Origin: Zopfochytrium polystomum
Lineage: Eukaryota > Chytridiomycota > Chytridiomycetes > Chytridiales > Chytridiaceae
NCBI GenBank assembly: GCA_025765615.1
Contig: JAIVFJ010000156.1
Location: 94,670-158,669 of the forward strand
Length of the DNA: 64,000 nucleotides
Direction: 5' to 3'
The notes under the pieces were generated by a model, which saw nothing but the letters and a program-made list of their open reading frames with translations, made no database searches and was not told the DNA's origin. The position numbers were made by a program, and so were the translations under genes. Shown in pieces: positions 42,208 through 51,851 of the stretch (its first letter is position 1; each line of letters begins with the position of its first letter).

Positions 42208-43044
42208 ATGATGAACGGAGCTGTTTTCGTCAGCGTCGGCGAACAGCAACAACCCGTCGGCGGCGGCGGACTCGCCCACCTTGACGACTCAGTCGACGCA
42301 GCCACCAGCGCCGCCTCCGACGGCCTTCTCGCTTCCGCCACCTCCGCCACCTCCGCCGCCGGGGTCGAGCCCGAGCACCTGCTACCCTACCTCATCAACT
42401 ACTTCTGGTCCCGCAGAGGGCTCGAGATTGTCAGCTCCGGCGCGGCCATCGGCTTTACGAGCGCCCTATCGTCTCGCGTCCTCAACGCCGCCTACGCCGG
42501 ACTCGACAACGACTGGCTGTTCGCTTCCGTCTGGGTCGGCGCCGCTTTTTCCTTTCTGCCGGTGCGTCTGCTGCGTGTTCCACACGACGCTATAGTCCGT
42601 CGATTCGGTCCGAGACGCGCCGTCGTTGCAATTGGCGCCGTCGACGCTGTTCTGGCGTTCGTTGCGTACTGGCTCACCGCGGCGTTATTCATTCCGATTG
42701 GGCCGAGCGGCGGAGTCCTCCACCTTGTTTTCGACGTCCTCGCGTCCACCCGTGTCCAGGAGATTTTGGTCATTGGTGCGTGCAGCGGTGTCCTGTGGAC
42801 TCGGTCAATTCTTTTCATTGAACGTCGGCGTGCTGGAACTTTTCACAAACGACCTGTGACGTTCGTTCTCATTGGTTTCTCCATCTTGGTTTTCTTGGTC
42901 ACGCTTCTTCGGCCGCTTGCACCCGTCAGCCTTCCTGAATGGAATTGGGGGGCTTCTTTCTCTCTTCAGTTGTTCGTCCTGCTCGTTCTTCAGCTGATTA
43001 GCATTTTGGGGTCGGCCTGTCTGTCTGTTCTCTATCCTTATTAA
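42208..43044 (+). CDS. polytopic membrane protein of unknown family
   Basis: Single exon, 278 aa. A 60-residue polar N-terminus (Ser/Thr/Ala repeats) precedes a hydrophobic core with five or six likely membrane spans: IVSSGAAIGFTSALSS, DWLFASVWVGAAFSFLPV, AVVAIGAVDAVLAFVAYWL, FVLIGFSILVFLVTLL and LQLFVLLVLQLISILGSACL. Basic loops (RRFGPRR, FIERRRAGTFHKR) should face the cytosol. It ends within a few residues of the last span (SVLYPY). No transporter or enzyme motif is recognised. Confidence 0.75.
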   Translation: MMNGAVFVSVGEQQQPVGGGGLAHLDDSVDAATSAASDGLLASATSATSAAGVEPEHLLPYLINYFWSRRGLEIVSSGAAIGFTSALSSRVLNAAYAGLDNDWLFASVWVGAAFSFLPVRLLRVPHDAIVRRFGPRRAVVAIGAVDAVLAFVAYWLTAALFIPIGPSGGVLHLVFDVLASTRVQEILVIGACSGVLWTRSILFIERRRAGTFHKRPVTFVLIGFSILVFLVTLLRPLAPVSLPEWNWGASFSLQLFVLLVLQLISILGSACLSVLYPY

Positions 43045-43588
43045 TTGCTATTGGGCTTGGGATACGGTCGTGGAACTTTCACTCGCTGCCGTTGCGGAAC
43101 CGATAGGCTTGCACAAGTAGCACGGTATATAGTGTGTCACACAAGATAAAGATAAGCCTTTCGATTAAAACTGCCCATGAGATAAATAGTGCCATCCCCC
43201 GAGGGCAATTGCTTCGCCTTCTTTTCGCCGGAAAAGGCCTCGAGTATCCGCACCAACTGCGGCATCCTCATCGTCCCGCCGCCCGGCACCGCCCGGCACC
43301 GCCTGCGAGGTGGGGCGGAGCTATGACGACTGCTCGAGGGTAGGGCAGAATATTTCGTGGATTTGAACTTCACAACTGGGGGATGCACTAAACAATATCA
43401 CAATGGGAACGCAAAAAAACAAACTTACTCGAATTGACGCAATGACACGGAATGAAATTGAAGTAAAAACAACATAACCGAGGACGACGGGTGAATGGGC
43501 CCCTTAACGGATCCTTGCTGCAAGGCGCAAATAATAATCTCAGAAAATAAAAAGTCGGGGCAACTCCAGCCCGCACCTTCCCCCCCCT

Positions 43589-43619
<31 letters not shown>

Positions 43620-43651
43620 CACGCAGCACGCGCGCACCGCAGCCGCGTGAC
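43045..43651. other. intergenic region
   Basis: Convergent 3' regions of the membrane-protein gene (+) and the BTB gene (-). Contains the long C tract and no supported gene. Confidence 0.45.
43589..43617. repeat. 29-base poly-C tract
   Basis: Uninterrupted run of 29 C, preceded by CCCCCCCCT. The exact length in the genome cannot be trusted from an assembly. Confidence 0.9.
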
Positions 43652-45598
43652 TCACGGCGCCCTTGGTGGGGTCGCGACGACGACGCCAATAGAGAAGAAC
43701 GCGTTCGCGAACGGACGGCACCGTCTCGTCCCGTCGCAGCAGGCGGTCCGCAGCGCCGGCCATCGGCCCAGCGCGGCCGGCGCGAGGCGAGCCCACGGCA
43801 GGCTCTCCGCGCCACTGTCGATCACGGGCGCGGGCACGCGCTGCAAGTCTTGCTGGCGGTAGCGGCGGAGCAGCGCGCGAGGGACGGCCGCGCCGCCGAC
43901 GCCGATGTGTGGGGATCCGGGTGGCGACGCGGGCAGTTCGTACACGTCGCCGATCGTGATGTCGCCGTCGGTCAGGTCCAGGCTGTAGTCGTCGGCGATG
44001 TGGTAGGGGATCGGTGTCAGGGCGTCGTCGGCGGTGTGTATTTGCGGGCAGCTGTGGGGGTTTTCGGTGTGTATTCGTTATTGGTTAGCGTTATGCTTTG
44101 GGTTTGGGGGTGTTCGTTCAGGCCACGCGCACCTTTCAACGTGCTGGTAGTCGGTTTGGAGGTCGATCCGCTTAAAGTAGAGGTTCTCGGCGCCGAACAG
44201 CGCCTCAAGCGTGCGCATGGTTGCGCTCGCCGCGGCGTCGCCGTCAAAGGCAATGTCCGCGGCCGCACACGCCTGCGGCACAAACACGTAGCTGTCGTCC
44301 TGCCACTCGTCGTCGCCGCCGCCAGCCAGTCGATGGCGCCGCGACTCGGCGATCCTCCGCTGCTCCTCCTCCTCCCGCGCCTTGTCCCACGCCCGCCGCG
44401 CCAGCTCGTCCACCCTGAAATGCCGCGCCACCGCCGGCACCAGCTCCGCCGGCGCCAGCATTGCCGTCGTCGCCCTCATCATCATCGCCGTGGTCGCTGT
44501 CGAGGCATCTTCATCACCTCCCGCGGAGGCGGCATCGGCGGCGACCACCGCGGCAAACTCGCCAATCACGTCGCACCACCGCCGCGCGGCGTCCGCCGCC
44601 GCCCGCTGCGCCCGCTCCAGCGCCTCAAGCACCGGGTGCAGCCGCCGCAACGCCGCCTTGCCCGCCGCCGTCCACGCGCACGTCGCAAACGACCAGCGCG
44701 GGTCGAACGGCGTCGGCAGACGCAGCCGTCGCAGCACGCTGTCGATCGCCGACGGCGTCATGGCCTTGCCGGCGCCTTCGTCGTCGTCGTCGTCGCCGAC
44801 GTGATCGTCCTCGTCGTCCGTCATGCGGTCGTCGTCGTCGCCCACGGCGACGACCCCGGCCGCCGTCCCCGCGGTGGCGGCGGGGGTCGCAGTCGAACCC
44901 GGCGGCGGTGTTGTTGTCGAGGTCGACGGCGATCGCATCGTGGTCGCCGGCCGTGAGCGTGGCGTCATCGCCACCGTCCTGGTCACCGAGGTCGCCGCCG
45001 CGCCGCCCGCCGCATGCCTCACAGCCGGCTCGCTGCTGCCGCTGCGGCCGCCGCCGGTGCCGCTGCCGAGACGCCTCGCGCTGCTGCTGCTCCTGTCGGC
45101 GGCGGGTCGCGAGCCCGCGCGTGGTGGTCGCCGACAGGGTGCCACCGTGGTGGCGGGCGCAAGGGCCTCGAGCACTCGGCCGAGGAAGGTATCAGCGACG
45201 AGCGGGTCCGCGGGCGACATACCCCCGCCGGCCGCGGTGGCCGCGGCGGCGGCGACAGTGTCGACGGGAAAGTCCCACGTGGGGCGGGAGGTGTCGTAAA
45301 AGGGCAGGACAACGCGGCGGAAGACGGGGTATGGGCAGAAGGGGAGGTCGATTGTGGTGGGTGCGTGTGGTGCGCGCGGTGCGTGTGTGAGGTCGTGGAG
45401 GAGGGTGCCGGGGAAGGCGGCGAAGGTGGATGCGGGGAGGTGGAAAAGGGTGGGAACGTTGCCGACGGATATGGTGAAGACCGGGTCGTCGTTGTCGCCG
45501 TCGTTGTTGAAGGTGACGGAGGTAGGGTCGACGACATCTTCAAGTATTGTTTGGTCGTCGAGGACGAGTGCTTCGATGGAGGGTACGGGCGCAGCCAT
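43652..45598 (-). CDS. BTB/POZ (T1-like) domain protein
   Basis: Two exons, 45598-44133 and 44051-43652 (81-nt intron GTGCGC...CCACAG), give 621 aa; the splice yields QHVESCPQIHT in frame. The N-terminal 110 residues resemble the T1-type BTB fold of KCTD proteins: a strand pair (PVFTISVGNVPTLFHLPAST), FPGTLLHDL, then YPVFRRVVLPFYDTSRPTW, where the family has DPxxFxxVLxFYRTGxL. Such domains tetramerise and can link targets to Cullin-3 ligases. A long disordered Ala/Thr/Pro middle includes an acidic run (DDDDRMTDDEDDHVGDDDDD). Then comes a helical region with a coiled-coil-like charged segment (AWDKAREEEEQRRIAES). The C-terminal exon is not recognised. The function is inferred only from the BTB-like start. 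Confidence 0.72.
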
Positions 45599-46135
45599 CG
45601 TGCTGCTGCGTCAAGCTGTTCTTGTGTGTTGTGGTGGCGTGTGGATTTGTGGTCGGTTGGTTTTTTGGGCGGAGTTTCTTGTTACAATATTCGAAAGCAT
45701 TTTAAGTGCCAACTTAGGAGAGACGCCGCCAACGGCAAGCTATCGGAGAGAGACGCCGAGGAGGAGAGACAGATCGCGGCACCGAAAAACAGCCGAACGA
45801 CGCGAAGAAAAGGACAGACATCGCAATATGAAGCCGGCCACAAGCCAGAAACGAGGAAATGACTGCTGGGACAGACACCGGCACATTTGAGGCAGTGCCG
45901 AAGACACCGCCGCTGGTGTCTCTCTCTCTCTGTCTCTCTTCTCTCTCTGGCATTCTGTCTGTCTGTCCGTCTCCTGTTTCTCCAAACAACACCCGCGAGT
46001 GTATCCGAGTCCACCACCCACACAAACACAAACACGTGAGCCCCACGCGCTCTTCCGTGCCCACGCCCGGAACACGCAACAGGCCAAGCACCAAGTAAAC
46101 GGACACGTCTTCCAGGAACGTATTTACAAAGAAAC
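45599..46135. other. promoter-side intergenic region of the BTB gene
   Basis: No supported gene; contains a pyrimidine repeat (45917-45951, TCTCTCTCTCTCTGTCTCTC) and the 3' end of the upstream UPF0598 gene on the same strand. Confidence 0.45.
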
Positions 46136-47128
46136 TCAAATATCGCATTGCGTAATGGGGTACGTGACGCCGCCCCAAACCCACGATCGCCCGTCCTCTC
46201 CCTCGGCCAGACCGTCGACCAGCGCTGCCTGGACTAGCGCCGATCGGATCAAACCCAGCGGCGGGACGCCCTCGTGCTGCTGCTGTTGAGCGGTCAACGC
46301 CCACGGCGGAAAAAGAGGGTGCGAGGGCGGCGCAGGGTGGAAGAGCCGGCCCGTTCGCGCGCTGACGTGGAGGCTCGCGGGGTCGAACGGAACCGTCAGG
46401 TTGCCCGCCCAGGTGAGTGTATGTGACCCGTTGCCCGCTTGTCGGAGGTCGGTAAAGACGATGGGAGCTTGATTGCGGTGAATTTTTTTTTTTTTTTTTT
46501 TGTGGGGGGGTCAAGGGAGTATTGTTGGTGTTTGAGTTCGTTCGCCAGGGCGGTTCAGAACCAACCATCCTCTGATTGCACGTAATTGAACTCTGGGCCA
46601 CACGGGCTCAAGTACTTGTACTCGGGGTGCCGGCCGCTGTCGTTCAGCTGCAGGCGTGAAAAGAAGAAGTCGAGAAACCGGAGGTCTTTGAAGCCTAGCG
46701 CGACTGCTTTCAGCGCCCAGGAAAAAAAAAAAAAAAAAAAAAAAACCGGTGGGCGACACCCAAAACATCAGGCGCTCACTGGTGACAAAGTTTTTCGGGA
46801 CCGTGTCGTGGAGGTACAGGTATCCGTGGATGTCAATGTGGTAAAAGTATTCCCGCCGCGGCGCCGGCGCCCGTGGAGGGCGGGACTGCTGTTGCCGTGT
46901 TCTGGCGCCGCTGTGGAACAACGACGTCGAGGTGAGGTCCGCGCGCGCACTGGTGCAGCCGATCCCGGACGGCCCGATCGAATCGTTCGCCTTCCGTAGC
47001 GCGGCCGGTCGGCTGGCGAGGCTGCTGCTGCTTGTGGCGGCGGCGGCGGCGGCGGTGGGATGCAGCTGCGGGCGGGCGCGGCGAGCCGCCGCAGCGAAGG
47101 GGATCGTCGCCACTGCGGACACACACAT
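46136..47128 (-). CDS. UPF0598 family protein (human C8orf82-like)
   Basis: Three exons, 47128-46780, 46703-46566 and 46467-46136, give 272 aa (human C8orf82: 216). The assembled sequence follows the family closely: REYFYHIDIHGYLYLHDT, KNFVTIALGFKDLRFLDFFF, SRLQLNDSGRHPEYKYLSPC, then EDAPIVFTDL, LTVPFDPASLHVSARTGRLF and GLIRSALVQAALV. The N-terminal 95 residues are Ala/Arg-rich with few acidic residues, fitting a mitochondrial presequence, and mitochondrial location is reported for the human protein. The molecular function is unknown. Both introns contain long T runs (in the plus-strand listing, poly-A at 46722-46744 and poly-T at 46482-46501), an unusual acceptor environment. It is divergent from MFSD1 with 247 bp between starts. 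Confidence 0.9.
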
Positions 47129-47375
47129 GGAGAGAATTTCCTTTGACTAAGCCCGTTTTTCGACCTCCGCTGCCCGGCGCCTCCGGCTGCTTCCCACAGA
47201 GGGACGACGGACGGACAACTGAGAGACCGCCGCTCGTTTCGTTTCGTCGGCGGGGAGGCCCTCCTCGTTTGGCCGCTGCTGCAGGCCACACATAGGTCGG
47301 GGCCGACTTTGCTGAACTCCACAGGCTCCCGATCGTAGAAGATCGGCAGATCTTCCTCGCCAACAGGAACAGGAC
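47129..47375. promoter_or_regulatory. divergent promoter region, UPF0598 gene / MFSD1-like gene
   Basis: The 247 bp between two opposite start codons must serve both genes. No TATA box is visible. Confidence 0.4.
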
Positions 47376-50253
47376 ATGCCGGGATCGACGGTGGATGAAC
47401 CTTGCGTCGTGCCGCCCGCCGCCGCCGCCGCGGTGGCGACCAACAGTTCCTCCGCGCACGTCAAGGCGGCTCGGAAACCTGCGGTCTCGCCACAGGACGA
47501 CTCGTCGTCCATCGCAGCCATTGTTGAAGCCCACGCCCTCAGCCGCGCAAGACGTACTAGAAGCCTCGCGCCGCCGGTGCGGCAAGCCCAACAAGCGCAG
47601 TCTCTGACCAAAGTCCTGCAGAGGAGAAGAAGCCGGAGTCTCGTTCGGCTTTCCAAGGAGGACTCGCTCTCTGGCGATCGGCGTTTGGTGCAGGCGCGCA
47701 GCAGCAGCGTCCAACTCGAAGGGCTTCGGCAACGACGGCGGAGGCTGGAGGTCAAAACATGTCAGGGGGCCGACCAGAGCAGCCGGCTGTTCGCGACGGC
47801 CGCGTCGCCGAACCCTAGATCGAGCTCTGGATACGCTGGGCTCAGCGGTGATCGCAGTCGATCGAACGAGACGGCCGGTGGGGCGGCATCAGCTGGACCG
47901 AGTAATAACCAGCGAATGCCAACGTCAAAACCATCAGCTGTTTCGCCTTTCCACCCAGAAGACGAGGACGGGTTTGCGGAGGAGGATGAAAGCGGGGAAC
48001 GCATTAAAGACCCACGTATTAGATGGGCTGTGTTGGCCTTGGCCTGCATGGTGATGTTTGGGGTATGCCTTGAAAACTTGAGACCACGCGTTCGAAGCCA
48101 GTCTCACCTAATCATCTCTAAAATCCCTCATCTCCCGTCAGAACTTTTACGCGTACGATCTCCCTGCGTCGCTGAACAAGCCGCTTCAATCCTTTCTAGG
48201 GACCAACGATCAAGCGTACCAATATCAGCTGAACCTTTTTTACTCGCTGTACTCATTACCGAACGTGGTATGTCGCGAACTTTATCTGAAACTGTAGATC
48301 TTGAGCTCTTCATCCCCCACCGAATCACAAAGATTCTTCCCTTTTTCGGCGGATGGCTCGTGGACGCGTTCGGTACAAGGAGGCTCATGACGATTTTATC
48401 GTCTTTGGTGTGTCTCGGCCAGTTCTTGTTCGCGGTCGGCGTGCAAACCAAAGTTTACTGGGTCATGCATCTGGGTCGGATAATTTTCGGCGTCGGAGGA
48501 GAGTCTTTGTCCGTTGCTGTAAGGTTTTTATTTCGGTCCAGTTCGCTCTAGTCGATAGCCAACGCCTTTTCTCAAAGCAAACACGCTTAACCACCAAGTG
48601 GTTCAAAGGGAAAGAGCTGGCGTTTGCACTTGGTACATCCCACTTATTTTCTCGAAATTCTCTAACGAATTCGGAACTTGTACTTCGTAGGAGTCAATCT
48701 GAGCGTAGCGCGGCTGGGCAGTGTATTTAATGATTTTCTGAGCCCATATCTCGGTATATACGTCAGCATACCCTTTTCTGTGTGGTTCGGTTTCATATTC
48801 TGCCTGCTGTCGCTGGCGTGCGGACTCATTCTCAACCATATCGACGAGAAAGGCGTCACGCGTTCAGCGCGACACGGTCACCATATGCAGTCTTATCGCA
48901 TGACGGCGACGTCTTCGTCCTCGTCCGTCGATGTGTCGCATCCTCATGGCTCCGTTGTACATCCACCGCCACTCGCTCACACGAACTCAGCCCACAGCCT
49001 CCGAAACGCGCGCCGCTCCATGATGCTCGAGCGCGAGGACAGCAATGCGGCGATCGCGTTCGGCCCCGGCGGACGCACCCAGGGCTTTGGAAGCTCGCCC
49101 CCCGGCGGACATCACGGTGTAACGGGCACACTGGACTGGAAGGCCGTGTCCGAGTTTACCTTGCCGTTCTGGCTGATCTGCCTGATCATGTGTCTGATGT
49201 ATGCAACCGTCATTCCGTTCAACACGATCCACTCGGCGTTCTTGCAGAACAGGTGGTACCCGAACGACCCGGCGACAGGTTAGTGCAGCTGGCGAACTGC
49301 AAAACCCTTAATTAGAATTATATACTTTCAATTAAACAGCCGCACAAGTTATGGCCATCCCTGACATCATCTCGGCCACACTTGTTCCGTTTTGCGGAAC
49401 TTTTGTGGACCGCTACGGCCGTCGGTCCAAAGTCCTCATTTTCTGTGGATGCATAATGGCGATCGTGCACCTAATCCTCGCCTTTGCGACTCGTCAAATG
49501 ATCTCTTCGCCGCTCCTTTTGCTCTGCATGCTCGGATTCAGCTACGCTTTACTGCTGACTTTTTGGCCGTGCATTCCTCTTGTGGTGAAGGAAAAGTCGC
49601 TCGCCACCGCATTGTAAGTGCATAATCTGGAGGGCTTCAAATTTAAACAACCGAGCCCACCGATTGACGGTTTTTTACTTTTCCTTACCCCAATTCTGTT
49701 TTCGGTCCTCTTTCCCACCAGCGGCATCGCAACAGCAACGCAGAACGCGTCTCTCACCGTCTTCCCCATTGTCGTAGCCGCCCTCGTCAACTCGGACCCC
49801 ACATTCTTGCGCACCGAGCTCTTCTTCTTTGCGCTTTCCTTTGTCGGTGTCGCCCTCACAATCTACCTCCACGTCTACGACGTCCAACACCTCAACTCGG
49901 TCCTCGACAACCCCAGCGTCAGCCACTCCCGCAGGCTGCGGGGCCGCCTCTTCCACCCGCCGGGAACGGTCCCAGAGACCGTCGGCGAGGAGTCGGAGAC
50001 CGGCGCCAGCGGCGGCAGCAGCCGTGCCGACTTGGCCGCGGCGGGGACCGCGCTACCGCCGTCCCCGATACCGCCGCCGCCTGTCGTCGGAATCCGCATC
50101 CCTGGCGTGTTTACCGAGGACGACGAGATCCTGGAGCAGATATTGGAGGAGGATGAGCTGTTTGAGTTGGATTTGGATATGGATTTGGAGGAAGGGTCGG
50201 AGCGGGATGGCGCGGCGGAGGTTGAGTCGGGGAGAGCTCATTATCTGGACTGA
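47376..50253 (+). CDS. MFSD1: major facilitator superfamily transporter, MFSD1 type
   Basis: Seven exons (introns 48063-48141, 48268-48332, 48519-48577, 48633-48690, 49279-49339, 49614-49721) give 815 aa. The transporter core matches MFSD1: NFYAYDLPASLNKPL, YSLYSLPNVILPFFGGWLVD, GQFLFAVGVQTKVYWVM, RIIFGVGGESLSVAQ, TKWFKGKELAFALGVNLSVA, then DIISATLVPFCGTFVDRYGR and ATATQNASLTVFPIVVAAL. Animal MFSD1 is a lysosomal dipeptide uniporter, so a vacuolar or lysosomal amino-compound role is likely but inferred. Twelve helices fit the two halves joined by a Ser/His-rich loop of about 85 residues. The N-terminus is extended by about 220 disordered residues and the C-terminus by an acidic tail (ELFELDLDMDLEEGS); the human protein is only 465 aa. 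A T-rich tract follows the stop. Confidence 0.93.
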
Positions 50254-50351
50254 TGCGCATGTGCTGGTTTTTTTTTTTTTTTTGTTTTTTTTTTCTTCAA
50301 GCTTTCCTTTGTGTGTTCGGAGTTGAATGGTTTGGGGCGCAGCCGGGATGA

Positions 50352-50357
50352 AATAAA
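50352..50357 (+). terminator. polyadenylation signal AATAAA of the MFSD1-like gene
   Basis: AATAAA 99 bp after the stop codon, downstream of a T-rich tract. Confidence 0.45.
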
Positions 50358-50571
50358 TACAGGTAGACGTCAGTAGTGCAGTGTTGCGGGGTCGCGGATG
50401 GATTCAAACCGAAGCAAAGAAAGCAAAAAATGGGTGGCAAAAGAGGGCAAACACGATGGGCACCAAGTCAAAAAAAAAGTGATCAAAAGTTCAGGGGGGC
50501 ACTCACGCACAGGCGCAGCCAGCAATCCGGCCCTTCCTCTTCACCCGACTCCACCTCTCTCGCTCGACGGT

Positions 50572-51448
50572 ATGTTCAGCGGTCTGCGCCGCAAGAAGAG
50601 GGAGGCCTCGGTGCCCGGCGATCTGAGCGACGGGGCCTCATACGCACCCTCCCTCTCCAGCAAGAGCGCCACCTCATCGTCCTCCTACGTCTCGCCCATG
50701 TCCGGCCTTTACGGCGACCCAAACGCCCCCACCCCCGGTCCTTTACCCGTCTTCCGCAAGCCCTCCCTCGCCAGCGCCAGCGACCGCTCGCCGTCGGCCG
50801 CGGACCGCTACCACAGCGACTCGCACCAACCGCCCGGAACCCCGCACTCCAGCGGCTCCGCCCCCCGACCTGTGGGGCCAGCAACAGGCGCTCTCGCATT
50901 TGCCGATGCAGACGCAGATGCAGATGCAGATGCATCATCAACAAGACCAGCAGCAGCAGCCCCTATACTTTGACTATAACCTCCAGCAGCCGCTCGATAT
51001 CGGTTCATTCCAGCAGAATACATACCAGCAGCAGCAGCAGTACAGCCCCCAGCCGTCGCCCTATGAGCTGCACCAGCGTCTTCAGCAACAAAGCATGAGG
51101 ACCACCAACCCCGAAATCGGCCTCCCAGCCACCGCATACCCACCGCCGGTCGACAGCGGTCTCCACCACCACCAGTACCTCCAAAACCCGGACCCGTCGC
51201 TGATCAGCATCCGAAAAATGCCCGTCTACTACGAGTCGGCCGACGTCAACGGGACGTCTACGTACCAGTACGTTGCGCACGCGACGGCGGCTTTTGGCAA
51301 CGTCGGCCGCACAGACTCGATGCCGCCGGCGTCGATGCAGGTGTACCTCGAAGACGATGACGCAAAGACGCTGGCGGCAAGGACGCCGGTGGATCCCGCG
51401 GGCCTGCCGGCTGCGCTTCCGTCGATGCAGTGGGCCCCGCATGCTTGA
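50572..51448 (+). CDS. glutamine/proline-rich disordered protein, apparent one-base frame break
   Basis: Two overlapping frames form one protein-like sequence. The first begins MFSGLRRKKREASVPGDLSD (an in-frame ATG at 50398 would add 58 residues) and ends its good composition at HSSGSAP. The second starts DLWGQQQALSHLPMQTQMQM and continues QQDQQQQPLYFDYNLQQPLD, ISIRKMPVYYESADVNGTST and ends PSMQWAPHA. They are offset by one base exactly at a run of six C (near 50861-50866). Removing one C would fuse them. The protein is rich in Ser, Pro and Gln and is probably disordered, with a prion-like Q/M/H patch. No domain is recognised. Confidence 0.62.
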
Positions 51449-51851
51449 GTATGCGCGTGTACGAATAGGTTTTTTTCGTCTTCTTGCTGGCAGGCAGGTT
51501 GAATGAATGAAGTGTGAACCCTCGCGTCTTTTTGTCTTCGACTCTTTGCCTCTCATCCTTATCCTCTTCTTTGATGTAACACACCCTTTTCGCGCCTTCG
51601 TACACATTCGGTTTTGAGCCGACGGTTTGGCCCATGGCTTTCCCAGGCGCTCCCAGCGAGCCGCAGGCGCTGAAACAAACTTCGCATTCCTTTCTATGAA
51701 ATGGCTTCGATTAAATAAATTCTCCTACGTTATATGTCACAACAAAAAAAAAGGAAAACATTCGCTCGCAAAACACACACAAATCTCTATTACGGACTCC
51801 CTCCTTTCTTTCAAAACAGATAATAGCAAAAAAAAAAACAACCAGCTGTCT
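51449..51851. other. convergent intergenic region
   Basis: The 3' regions of the Q-rich gene (+) and the dynein gene (-). A/T-rich with A runs (51743-51751, 51829-51839); no gene. Confidence 0.5.

Noticed and set aside
44461..45862. Long plus-strand frames opposite the BTB gene
   Set aside because: Composed almost only of Arg, Pro, Gly, Val from GTC/GCG repeats; the minus strand has the domain and the in-phase intron.
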